Assembly: GCA_964455095.1 (NCBI GenBank)
Contig: CAYVUV010000048.1
Location: 1 to 28,859, forward strand
DNA length: 28,859 bases
Direction of reading: 5' to 3'
From: CAYVUV01 sp964455095
GTDB lineage: Bacteria > Desulfobacterota > Binatia > HRBIN30 > CADEER01
In this document: one piece after another, positions 6,987 to 14,936 of the stretch
Position numbering within the stretch: the first letter of the stretch is position 1
Layout: each line of letters starts with the position of its first letter
Position numbers and translations under genes: made by a program
Notes under the pieces: model-generated
The model's database searches: none
What the model saw: the letters and a program-made list of their open reading frames with translations, nothing else
Told to the model about the DNA's origin: nothing

Positions 6987-7946
6987 TCACGGCCAGATCT
7001 GATTCAGTACAACCGCCAGGCGCGTGCCCGCCTTGGCGAGCTGCTCTTCGACGACCGGTTGGGCGGCGTCCTGATAAGGCTGCTCCAGCTTCTCGCCGAT
7101 GGCGAGCATGCGATTGGCGATGTTGTCGCTGCCGGCTTTGCAGCTCGAGAGGACGTGGCGCTCGGGTTCCACCGGGATGGCGATGGGAAGCTTGCCGTAG
7201 GTGATGCTCTCGGCCAGCAAATGGCTCTCCCATGCCCAGCCGTCGAGGTCGACCGGCGCGGATCGCCAGGCGGGAATCTGCGCCGCGAACTGCTCCGTCA
7301 GCTTGGCCGCGAATGCGCGCTGGTTGGTGTAGGCCGGATCGCGGGTGAGGATGCGCGAGTCCCACACGGAATGGAGGTTGGGCTGCCACTTCCCCTTGCT
7401 GTCTTTGGTCGGCGCCTGGCCGAAGAACCGCACCGGGACGCAATTCCCGCCGCGATCGCCGTTGGTGGTGCAGTGCAGCGGCTGGTGCAGGTCGCCGACG
7501 AAATGGAGGAGGAAGCGGAGCGCGTTCGCCTTCGCCGCGCCCTTGGCCGTGCTTTTCAGGACCTCGACCTGTTTGGCGATGGCCTTGGTGACGCAGCCCT
7601 CCGGCGGGCACACCGACGGCACGTGGTCGCGCGTAGCGCCGCGCGGAATGTCGAGGAAGTGCCATTCGGCCGTGTGCTTGAACTCCTGGCTGTTGCGGGC
7701 GTCGTCGGCCCAGGTCGACGCGGCGGCAAAGCGGGTCAGGCCCTGGCTGCTGCAGAACGGATCGAGCGATGGTGGGTAGTTGCGCAGCAGGTAGTCGATC
7801 TTGGTGCGCGCAGTGTCGCTCAATTGCGGGCGGGCGATGAAGGCGATCGTCTCGTGTCCCTCGCAACCCCAGGGACGCGCCGGGGCGGGGGCAAGAACCA
7901 GCACGGCGAAGAGTGCGGTTGTGGAGGAGATGAGCAGTCGCGACAT
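6987..7946 (-). CDS. Secreted S1/P1-type zinc-dependent nuclease
   Basis: The 319-residue product has an N-terminal signal peptide (about 1-23), then the S1/P1 nuclease fold. Enzymes of this family cut single-stranded DNA and RNA and remove 3'-phosphates, using three Zn2+ ions, in the periplasm or outside the cell. Expected ligands are present in order: W26 and H31 in WGCEGH, the Asp pair in STWADDAR (81-82), H96 in WHFLDIP, H148/D152/H158 in FLLHFVGDLHQPLH, and H192/D196 in HSVWD. A strong AAAGGAGA ribosome site precedes ATG 7946. The gene has its own 88-nt upstream gap from the polysaccharide operon, so it may be separately transcribed or the operon's tail. The residue before W26 is Pro, which is odd (see findings). 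Confidence 0.92.
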   Translation of the reverse strand: MSRLLISSTTALFAVLVLAPAPARPWGCEGHETIAFIARPQLSDTARTKIDYLLRNYPPSLDPFCSSQGLTRFAAASTWADDARNSQEFKHTAEWHFLDIPRGATRDHVPSVCPPEGCVTKAIAKQVEVLKSTAKGAAKANALRFLLHFVGDLHQPLHCTTNGDRGGNCVPVRFFGQAPTKDSKGKWQPNLHSVWDSRILTRDPAYTNQRAFAAKLTEQFAAQIPAWRSAPVDLDGWAWESHLLAESITYGKLPIAIPVEPERHVLSSCKAGSDNIANRMLAIGEKLEQPYQDAAQPVVEEQLAKAGTRLAVVLNQIWP

Positions 7947-8034
7947 GGTGGTCTCCTTTCTCGCCAGTGGACCTCACCATGCCATTGCCCGGTTGGGCTC
8001 GCCTAGTTGGGAAAAACCCGCATCGCCGTCTGCC

Positions 8035-9564
8035 TCAATAGGCGCCCCTGCGGCGCAGGACGGCGCCCAGCGTTTTCAGCAAGACGACGAGATCCAACCA
8101 CAGCGACCAGTTGCGCACGTAGTACTCGTCCAGCCGCAGCCGTTGCTCGAACGGCAGGTTGTTGCGGCCGCTGACCTGCCACAGCCCGGTGATGCCGGGC
8201 GGCGCCTTGAGCACGGTGTCGGCAAAGTCGCCCATGCGCTCGGTCTCGCGCGGCAAGTACGGGCGCGGCCCGACGAGGCTCATCTCCTGGCGGAAGACGT
8301 TGATGAGCTGCGGCAACTCGTCGATGCTGAGGCGGCGCAGAAGACGGCCCACGCGCGTCACCCGCGGGTCGAAGGAGCGTAGCTTCGCATAGCGGTCCCA
8401 CTCGGCGCGGATCTCTGGCTGGCCCGCCATGTGCGCGCGCAAGCGCTCCTCGCCGTCGGCGTACATGGTGCGGAACTTGACGCAGCGGAACGGATGCCGG
8501 CCGCGGCCGAGGCGTTCCTGGATGAAGAAGACCGGGCCGGGCGAGTCGAGTCGAACGGCGAGCGCAGCGAGCAACCAGACCGGCATCAGCAACACCGTGG
8601 CGGCGGCGCCGACGACCAGATCGAAGGCCCGCTTGACCAGCAGGTTCCACGGCTTGGCGAGGTTCCAGCGCATGTGCAGCAGCAGCACGCCGTCCAAATC
8701 CTCCGCTTCGACGCCCACCGAGGCGAGCCCAAACAGATCGGGCACCAGCCGGATGCTTTGCACGTGACCTTCGCACGTCGAGATGAGGTGCAGCAGCCGC
8801 TCGCGCGGCAACCCCGGCATGGCCACCACCACGTCCTGGACCGCCAGCTCGCGGACCAGCTCCGGAATCGATTCCACCGGCCCGCGCACGGGCAGCCCCG
8901 CCAGCAGGAGCCCGATCTTGCGCGGGTCGTCGTCGACGAATGCCACCGGGGCGTAGCCGAGGTCGGGGTTGCCGCGGATGCGCTCGTACACCTGGACACC
9001 GGTTTCGCCGCCGCCGATGATCAGCACGCGCTTGCTCCACAGCCCGCTCCAGGCCAGCAGCCGCTTGCTGTGGTGGCGCACGATGGGCACGGCGATGATC
9101 GTCAGGAACCAGACGCCGCCGATGATCAGCCGCGACAGGGCCTCGGCGCGGCGCCCGGCAAACGACAGCGCGACGGCGAACATCGCCGCCAGCGTACAGG
9201 CATAGAGCACGCGCCGGGTTTCGTCCCAGAACAGGGCGCGGCGGGTGTACAGCCGCGCCTCGGCGAAGGCGAGGGTCCACGGCACCAACGCGTAGAGCTG
9301 CGTGAACAGCTCCGACAGCGGCAACACCGGCCCGAGACCGGGGGCGAGCAACAGCAGCGGGCCGCTGCGCAACCACCAGGCGAAGGCCAGGCAGGCGTAG
9401 ACGGTCAACCAGTCGACGCCGATCAGCAGAACGGCCGCGGTGGCGGGGCGCCAGCCGAACTCGGACAGCGGCCAGCCGCGCAGCCCAGGTTGCGGTGAGA
9501 CGGGCGCGTCCTGGCGCGCGGTCGCGCGGGCCGGGCCGACGTCGGCGCGCGAACCTTTCTGCAT
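8035..9564 (-). CDS. WbaP/WcaJ-like polyprenyl-phosphate sugar-1-phosphate transferase
   Basis: An integral membrane enzyme that would start polysaccharide repeat-unit synthesis by moving a hexose-1-phosphate from a nucleotide sugar onto undecaprenyl phosphate. From ATG 9564 it has 509 residues. About four transmembrane segments lie between 40 and 165, followed by a Rossmann-like region starting KRVLIIGGGETG near 178. The bacterial sugar transferase domain runs from about 311 to the end, with FRCVKFRTMY, the catalytic Asp-Glu in RLSIDELPQLINVF (about 412) and SLVGPRPYLP. The C-terminal RRRGAY resembles WbaP (galactose-1-P) enzymes, but the sugar is uncertain. ATG 9564 was preferred because GGAG lies 9 nt upstream; ATG 9579 and GTG 9600 are longer options. 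It is the last gene of the operon, 22 nt after the amidotransferase stop. Confidence 0.9.
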   Translation of the reverse strand: MQKGSRADVGPARATARQDAPVSPQPGLRGWPLSEFGWRPATAAVLLIGVDWLTVYACLAFAWWLRSGPLLLLAPGLGPVLPLSELFTQLYALVPWTLAFAEARLYTRRALFWDETRRVLYACTLAAMFAVALSFAGRRAEALSRLIIGGVWFLTIIAVPIVRHHSKRLLAWSGLWSKRVLIIGGGETGVQVYERIRGNPDLGYAPVAFVDDDPRKIGLLLAGLPVRGPVESIPELVRELAVQDVVVAMPGLPRERLLHLISTCEGHVQSIRLVPDLFGLASVGVEAEDLDGVLLLHMRWNLAKPWNLLVKRAFDLVVGAAATVLLMPVWLLAALAVRLDSPGPVFFIQERLGRGRHPFRCVKFRTMYADGEERLRAHMAGQPEIRAEWDRYAKLRSFDPRVTRVGRLLRRLSIDELPQLINVFRQEMSLVGPRPYLPRETERMGDFADTVLKAPPGITGLWQVSGRNNLPFEQRLRLDEYYVRNWSLWLDLVVLLKTLGAVLRRRGAY

Positions 9565-9586
9565 GACGGGCGGCTCCATACGACAT

Positions 9587-11488
9587 TCACGAAGCGGCAC
9601 TCAAGTCGGCCGCCGGCGGCGCCATGAACCGCTCGTGCCAATACTCGAAGACGAGCAGGCTGAACAATGCGCGGCTGCGGTCGGCGCGGCCGCTCAGGTG
9701 CTGCTCGACGAGGTGGGTGCTGAAGGTGTCGTCGAAATACCGCGCACCGGCCGATCCGGCGCTGCCGATCCGCTCGCGCACCACGCTGGCCAGCGGCCCG
9801 CGCAACCACGCGGCCATCGGCGTCACGAAACCGATCTTGGGGCGCCGCATGATCTCATCGGGCAGCCAGCGGCGCACGGCCTTGCGATAGAGGTGCTTGT
9901 GGCCGGCCCATCCCTTGAGCCGCAGCTCGATGGGGAGGTTCTCGACGAAGCGCATCACCTGTTGGTCGAGCAGCGGCACGCGCGCCTCGAGGGAGAACGC
10001 CATCGACATCTTGTCGCCATAGAGCAGCAGATTGTCGGCCAGGGCGACGCGCGTCTCGACGTGAAGCTGCTGCCGCAGCGGGTCCAGGTGCGCGACGGGC
10101 TGCTGCCAATAGCGCAGGACCTCGAGCGGATCGCGCGCCGGCAACGCCGCCGCGATGTCGTCGCGGTAGAGCGCGCGCTTGATCGCCGGGGTGAACACGG
10201 CGAACGCGCGCGCGAAGCGCTCGATCGGATCGTCGACGCCGAGCGCGTCGGCGGCGCGTCGCAAGCGCTCGCTGCGCAGCCCGGTCGCCAGCGGTTCGAT
10301 GAGCCCGCGGCGCACGGCACGCGGAATCTGCCGGTACCAGCGGCCGACGCGCTCGCCGCGGTAGCGCGGGTAGCCCGCCCACGGCTCGTCGGCGCCTTGC
10401 CCGGTCAGCACGACCTTGACGTGCTCGGCCGCCAGCCGGCTGAGCCAATACATCGCCAGGAACGACGGCGTGGCGACTGGTTCGTCGAGGTGCCAGATGG
10501 CGTCGGCAATGACCTCGAGGCAATGATGCGCACCGATCACGACATCGCGGTGCGCGGTGCCGAGCAACGCGGCGCTGCGCCGCGCCGCCGCCAGCTCGTC
10601 GTGCGCGAAGCGGCCTTCGAAGCCGACCGTGAAGGTCTGCAGCGTTTGTCCCGTCACCTCGCGCGCCAGGGCGGTGACGGCGGCGGAATCGATGCCGCCG
10701 CTGAGCAGCGCGCCGACCGGCACATCGCTCAGCATCTGCCCCGCGACGGCGGTGACCAGTCGCTCCTGCAGCTCGACGGTCGCGCTGCGCTCGTCGCCGG
10801 GCGGCGCCGGTTCGGGAGCGCGCGGCGCAAAGGCGATGGTGCGGACACCCCTGGTGGTCACGATCAGGCAGTGCCCCGGCTGCAGCTTGCTCACGCCGGC
10901 GAACATGGTGCGCGGCGAGGGCACGAATCCAAAGGTGAGATAGTCGTCGAGGGCGGACAGGTCGAGCGCGCGCGGGAATGTCGGATCGGCGAGAAAGGCT
11001 TTCAGCTCGGAGGCGAACTGCAGCCGGCGCCCGTCGTCGCGGATGTACAGCGGCTTGATGCCGAAGGGGTCGCGCGCCAGCACCAGACGCCGCGCGCGGC
11101 CGTCCCACAGGGCGAACGCGTACATGCCGTTCAGGCGCGCCAGGGCCTCGAGGCCGTATTCTTCGTAGGCGTGGACGATGACCTCGGTGTCGGTGCGGGT
11201 GCGGAAGCGGTGCCCGCGCTGCTCCAGCGCATCGCGCAGCGCCGGGGAGTTGTAGATGGTGCCGTTGTAGGTGATCCACACGGTCTCGTCTTCGTTCGCC
11301 AGCGGTTGGTGCCCGCCGGCCGGATCGATGATCGCCAGCCGGCGTTGGCCGAGGCCGACGCTGCCGTCGAGGAAGTAGCCCTCGTCGTCCGGGCCGCGAT
11401 GCGCCAGCGCCGCGGCCATACGGCGAATCAGCAGCCCGTCCGCCGGCGCGCCGTTGCCGTAGTGGATCTCCCCACAAATGCCGCACAT
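9587..11488 (-). CDS. Asparagine-synthase-type amidotransferase, copy 1 (AsnB family)
   Basis: The 633-residue product has an N-terminal Ntn glutaminase domain (about 2-200) beginning MCGICGE, where C2 would become the catalytic N-terminal Cys. An ATP-binding synthetase domain (about 225-600) has the PP-loop SGGIDS and a GQGADEPWAGYPRY segment. In polysaccharide clusters such enzymes are thought to amidate uronic acids or other carboxylates instead of making free asparagine; the substrate here is unknown. R50, N75 and D100 of the glutamine pocket are conserved, but the usual Glu of the NGEIYN motif is Thr77 (NGTIYN). The start lies 3 nt after the toroid gene stop. It is a paralogue of the gene at 14926-16806 in the same operon, suggesting two distinct amidations or acceptors. 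Confidence 0.9.
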   Translation of the reverse strand: MCGICGEIHYGNGAPADGLLIRRMAAALAHRGPDDEGYFLDGSVGLGQRRLAIIDPAGGHQPLANEDETVWITYNGTIYNSPALRDALEQRGHRFRTRTDTEVIVHAYEEYGLEALARLNGMYAFALWDGRARRLVLARDPFGIKPLYIRDDGRRLQFASELKAFLADPTFPRALDLSALDDYLTFGFVPSPRTMFAGVSKLQPGHCLIVTTRGVRTIAFAPRAPEPAPPGDERSATVELQERLVTAVAGQMLSDVPVGALLSGGIDSAAVTALAREVTGQTLQTFTVGFEGRFAHDELAAARRSAALLGTAHRDVVIGAHHCLEVIADAIWHLDEPVATPSFLAMYWLSRLAAEHVKVVLTGQGADEPWAGYPRYRGERVGRWYRQIPRAVRRGLIEPLATGLRSERLRRAADALGVDDPIERFARAFAVFTPAIKRALYRDDIAAALPARDPLEVLRYWQQPVAHLDPLRQQLHVETRVALADNLLLYGDKMSMAFSLEARVPLLDQQVMRFVENLPIELRLKGWAGHKHLYRKAVRRWLPDEIMRRPKIGFVTPMAAWLRGPLASVVRERIGSAGSAGARYFDDTFSTHLVEQHLSGRADRSRALFSLLVFEYWHERFMAPPAADLSAAS

Positions 11489-11491
11489 CGC

Positions 11492-12712
11492 CTAGGTCGC
11501 CGTCCGCTGCTCGTAATAGCGCGCCAGCGCGCAGAACGCCTGCGCCTGCGCCCAGCGGTGGTAGGGCACGCGGTGGCACAGGCCGCCGCGCCAGCGGCGC
11601 GTGATGAAGAACCCATCGGGCGTCTGACAGTCGCCGACCAGCCGCGCCGCCATCGCGTCGGCGAGCGCATCGGTCGTCACATCGCCGCGCAACAGCAGCG
11701 CCAGGTTGAGCGCTTCGGCATAATCGTAAAGCTCGTGCGCGACGAGCTGCGGGCGGGCCAGCTCGGCAAACGGCCGCGGCTGCCCATCGGGATGAAACAG
11801 GTGCCGGCGGTAGTAGTCGAAGCCGCGCCGCACGGCGGCGAGGATCTCCGCCTCGCGCAGCTCCAGGTAGGCACGGTACAGGCCCTTGAGCACGAAACAG
11901 GTGTGGATGTGATCGACGAAGGCGTCGCTCGGATCATTGGCCGAATAGCGCCACGCGCCATCGGCCCGCTGCTGTGCGAGCACGAAGCGCATGTTGCCCA
12001 ACGCCGCGCGGCGATAGTCCGCGGCGCCAGTGAGCCCCGCCGCGCGCGCCAGGCACGCGGCGCGATAGGCGCTGGCGTTGATCACCTGCGAGTCGTCGAA
12101 GGGCGTGTAGCTGGCGGCCGCACCGTTGCCGACCGGCGTGTCGCGGATGTCGCGCGCGACGAACGCCGCCACGCCCAGTGCGGTCTCGCGGTCGCGCGGC
12201 TGGCGCGTCAGGTCGTACAAGTCGAGGAACGCGTCGAACACGTACGGGGTCGAGGTGACCAACGGCGTGCCCTGTCGCCACAGCCCGCGCCGCGTCTGCC
12301 AATCGAACGGGTAGCCCCAACACGGGCCGGAGAAGCCGGCCAGGCTGGAAGCGCGCAGGGAGTCGCCGAGCTCGACCGCCGCGGCGAGGTGCCGCGCCTC
12401 GCCGGTGGCGCGGTGCAGCGCGGCGAAGCCCATGAGATAGTGGGCGTCGGCAATGGCGAAGCGCCGGCGCGGGCACCACCAGCGGCGGCTCGACGGCCAG
12501 AACAAGTCGGCGCCGACAAGAGGTAGCACCAACGGGCTGGCGACCATGCCGTGGCGATAGACGAGGCCCTTCGACCAGATGCCGTAGCGCGTCGCCCAGA
12601 AGTCGTACTGGTCATAGGAGGTGTAGCCGGCGCGGCGCAGCCAGCTCACGAACGCCGTGATCGCGCCTTCGAGCTGCGCGCGGCTCGGTGCGCCGGCCGA
12701 TGCGTCGCTCAC
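11492..12712 (-). CDS. Uncharacterised (alpha/alpha)-toroid protein in the polysaccharide operon
   Basis: A 406-residue soluble protein with no signal peptide. Repeated helical-hairpin segments rich in aromatic and His residues suggest an (alpha/alpha)6-toroid like glycan-active lyases, epimerases or hydrolases. Segments include YDFWATRYGIWSKGLVYRHG near the N-terminus, CWGYPFDWQTRRGLW, TPYVFDAFLDLYDL, SQVINASAYRAACLARAAG, DHIHTCFVLKGLY and ELYDYAEALNLALLL. I recall similar proteins in exopolysaccharide clusters beside AsnB-type amidotransferases, but no reaction is established to my knowledge. The GTG start overlaps the stop of the upstream glycosyltransferase by 4 nt (GTGA), and the stop lies 3 nt before amidotransferase copy 1, so its expression is tightly coupled to them. 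Sugar modification, epimerisation or glycan trimming are guesses. Confidence 0.85.
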   Translation of the reverse strand: MSDASAGAPSRAQLEGAITAFVSWLRRAGYTSYDQYDFWATRYGIWSKGLVYRHGMVASPLVLPLVGADLFWPSSRRWWCPRRRFAIADAHYLMGFAALHRATGEARHLAAAVELGDSLRASSLAGFSGPCWGYPFDWQTRRGLWRQGTPLVTSTPYVFDAFLDLYDLTRQPRDRETALGVAAFVARDIRDTPVGNGAAASYTPFDDSQVINASAYRAACLARAAGLTGAADYRRAALGNMRFVLAQQRADGAWRYSANDPSDAFVDHIHTCFVLKGLYRAYLELREAEILAAVRRGFDYYRRHLFHPDGQPRPFAELARPQLVAHELYDYAEALNLALLLRGDVTTDALADAMAARLVGDCQTPDGFFITRRWRGGLCHRVPYHRWAQAQAFCALARYYEQRTAT

Positions 12713-13797
12713 GACGTGCGCCCGATCTCGCGCAAGACGTCCAGATACTGGCGCGCGACCAGCTCGGGCGCGAACTCTCGCGCCTTGGCGCGATTCGCCG
12801 CGCCCATCCGTTCGCGTAGCGGCTGGTCGCCGAGCAGGCGCACCAGCGCGGCGGCCAGCGCCGCCGGGTCGCGCGGCGGGACCAGGAGCGCGTTGACGCC
12901 CTCTTCGAGCTGATCGACCGTGCCGCTGATGCGCGTCGTCACCAGCGGCAGTCCGGCGCACATCGCCTCGCCGATCACTACCGGCGACCCCTCGCGCCAG
13001 CTCGGCAGCACGAAGACGTCGGCCGCGCCGTAGGCAGCCTGTAACATCTCGCTTTCGAGGTAGCCGGCCAGGGTCACGTGTGCGCTCATGTCGGCACGCG
13101 CCGCCCGCGCGCGCATTTCGCCGGCGCATGCGCCTTCGCCGGCGATCAGCAGATGACACGGCGTCGCCGCCCGCACCAGCGGCAGCGCGGCGACGAGGTC
13201 GAACACGCCCTTGGTCTCGATCAGGCGGCCGGCGAAGAGGACGAGCGGTACCCCGTCGGGGACACCGAGGCGGCCGCGCGGTCCGGCGGGTGGTGGAGCG
13301 ACGGCGGCGATCGGATTGCGCACCCGGTAGATCCGCACCGCCGGTCGGAACGCCTGCCACTGCCGCTGCTCCGCCGACGACAGCACCAGACACGCGTCGC
13401 TGGCGCGCACCAGTGCCGCCGAGGCGGGCTTGAACAGACGCGCGTCGGGGCCGAGCAAGCGCTCCGGCCGACTGCCGTGGAAGTGCAACACGGTGCGATG
13501 GCGCCCTCCGCGGGTGGCGAGCAGCAGGGCGAGATCGCGCGTCAGGGTGCGCCAGTCGTGTGCGGTGTGGACCACGACGACATCGAACGGGCTGGTGCGC
13601 AGCAGGCGGCGGACCGCACGAAGATCGGCGAAGCGGCTGAAGAGTTTCTCCCGCAGCGTCTCGCCGGCGCGGCGCCCGCCCCACGCCGCCAGCTCGACCT
13701 CACAGCCGAGCGCGCGCAGCGCCGGCGCGAGCAGATCGAGGAGCTTGGGGATGGGTCCGCGCTCCTGCCGCGGAGGGCCCAGCATGAGGATGCGCAT
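12709..13797 (-). CDS. GT4-type glycosyltransferase (distal)
   Basis: A GT-B fold retaining glycosyltransferase, 362 residues from ATG 13797, that would add a sugar from a nucleotide donor to the growing lipid-linked glycan on the cytoplasmic face. The N-terminal domain begins MRILMLGPPRQERGPIPKLL. The C-terminal donor-binding domain has LVLFAGRLIETKGVFDLVAA (R191, K196) and the E-x7-E motif in REGSPVVIGEAMCAGLPLV (E269, E277). A GTG at 13851 would overlap the upstream gene's stop by 4 nt (GTGA) and add 18 residues (MSGPICGRRPQRACSPAA). The canonical Rossmann start favours ATG 13797, although its ribosome site is poor, so the longer start remains possible. The 3' end overlaps the toroid gene by 4 nt. 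Donor and acceptor are unknown. Confidence 0.88.
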   Translation of the reverse strand: MRILMLGPPRQERGPIPKLLDLLAPALRALGCEVELAAWGGRRAGETLREKLFSRFADLRAVRRLLRTSPFDVVVVHTAHDWRTLTRDLALLLATRGGRHRTVLHFHGSRPERLLGPDARLFKPASAALVRASDACLVLSSAEQRQWQAFRPAVRIYRVRNPIAAVAPPPAGPRGRLGVPDGVPLVLFAGRLIETKGVFDLVAALPLVRAATPCHLLIAGEGACAGEMRARAARADMSAHVTLAGYLESEMLQAAYGAADVFVLPSWREGSPVVIGEAMCAGLPLVTTRISGTVDQLEEGVNALLVPPRDPAALAAALVRLLGDQPLRERMGAANRAKAREFAPELVARQYLDVLREIGRTS

Positions 13798-13847
13798 GGC
13801 CGCCGGTGAACATGCCCGCTGCGGTCGTCGGCCGCAAATCGGGCCGC

Positions 13848-14936
13848 TCACCGCGACGCCCGCAGGCGGTCGTAGAGCGCCTCGTACTCGGCCACCATGC
13901 GGGGCAGGGAATAGCCGTCCTCGATCCGCTGCCTACCCGCCGCGCCCATGCGCCAGGCCCGCGCGTCATCGCGCAGTAGCTCGATCACGCGCGCGGCGAG
14001 CGGCTCGGCCGCGCCCGGCGGCACGAGAAACCCGCTCTCGCCGTCGCGCACCAGCGCCGCGTTGCCCTCGCAGGCCGATGCCACCACCGGCTTGCACAGC
14101 GCCATGTACTCCATGACGGCGTTGGACAGCCCTTCACCCGGCGTGCTCAAGACGCACACCTGGCTCGCGGCGACGATCGGCTCCGGCGGGCGGCCATCGG
14201 TGACGAAGCGCACCGCCGCGCCGACGCCGAGCTCGTCGACCAGGCGGCGCGCCGCCGCCAGGGTGCCGGCCTCGCGGCCCACCAGTGCGAAGCGGGCATG
14301 CGGCACCGCGGCGAGGACGGATGGCACGGCCCGGATCAGCGCGGCGTGATCCTTGTACCGGCTGAAGTTCGCCACCATACAGACCTGCGCGACGGCGCTG
14401 TCTTCGGCCGCGATGCCGTCGAAGCGCGCCAGGTCGATACCATTGGCGATGACGTGGGCGCGCGGATGGTGGTCCAGCCCGACCGCGCGTAGCACCGCCG
14501 GCGCGTTGGCGACGACGGCGTCGGAGAGGAGGGCGCAGCGGTGCGAGATGCGCGCGGGGGTGTCGAGCACCGGCGGCACGGAGCGCAGGCTGCCGTTGAG
14601 GATCGGCAGGCGCAGGAGGCGCGCCGCGATCAGGCCGGCGAGGCCGGACATCCAGCCGACGGCGTGAATCAGTCGCACCTCAGCCTGGCGCGTCTGGTGG
14701 ATCAGGGGGAACGCCGGCGTGACGTCGAAGCGCGCGCGGCGGCGGACATTGAGCACGCGTCCCGCATGGCCGGCGGCCTCGGCTTCGAGGGCGCCGCCGC
14801 GGTCGAGCACGCCGAGCACGGCGGCGTAGCGCCCGCTCCGCTGCAATCCCTTCAGCAGCTCGACCAGCTGCCGTTCGGTGCCGCCGACGCCGAGGCTGTC
14901 GGTCAGCACGAGGATGCGGACCGTGTCACCGTTCAT
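13848..14936 (-). CDS. GT4-type glycosyltransferase (proximal)
   Basis: A 362-residue GT-B glycosyltransferase. The start MNGDTVRILVLTDSLGVGGT is followed by ERQL, a sequence typical of GT4 enzymes in capsule and exopolysaccharide clusters. A VIANGIDLARFD segment (about 162-173), CMVANFSRYKDHAALIRAV in the donor-binding half and the E-x7-E motif in PGEGLSNAVMEYMALCKPVV (E268, E276) complete the signature. ATG 14936 lies inside the upstream amidotransferase gene, overlapping its end by 11 nt, which indicates translational coupling; frames reading further upstream are only antisense-like extensions. It would transfer a sugar during repeat-unit assembly in the cytosol. The sugar specificity cannot be told. 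Confidence 0.9.
   Translation of the reverse strand: MNGDTVRILVLTDSLGVGGTERQLVELLKGLQRSGRYAAVLGVLDRGGALEAEAAGHAGRVLNVRRRARFDVTPAFPLIHQTRQAEVRLIHAVGWMSGLAGLIAARLLRLPILNGSLRSVPPVLDTPARISHRCALLSDAVVANAPAVLRAVGLDHHPRAHVIANGIDLARFDGIAAEDSAVAQVCMVANFSRYKDHAALIRAVPSVLAAVPHARFALVGREAGTLAAARRLVDELGVGAAVRFVTDGRPPEPIVAASQVCVLSTPGEGLSNAVMEYMALCKPVVASACEGNAALVRDGESGFLVPPGAAEPLAARVIELLRDDARAWRMGAAGRQRIEDGYSLPRMVAEYEALYDRLRASR

Noticed and set aside
9440..12526. A 1028-codon open frame on the plus strand
   Set aside because: It is antisense to the transferase, amidotransferase and toroid genes, which carry clear catalytic motifs. The product is Arg/Ala/Gly-rich and shows no recognisable domain. Long antisense frames are expected in DNA this GC-rich.
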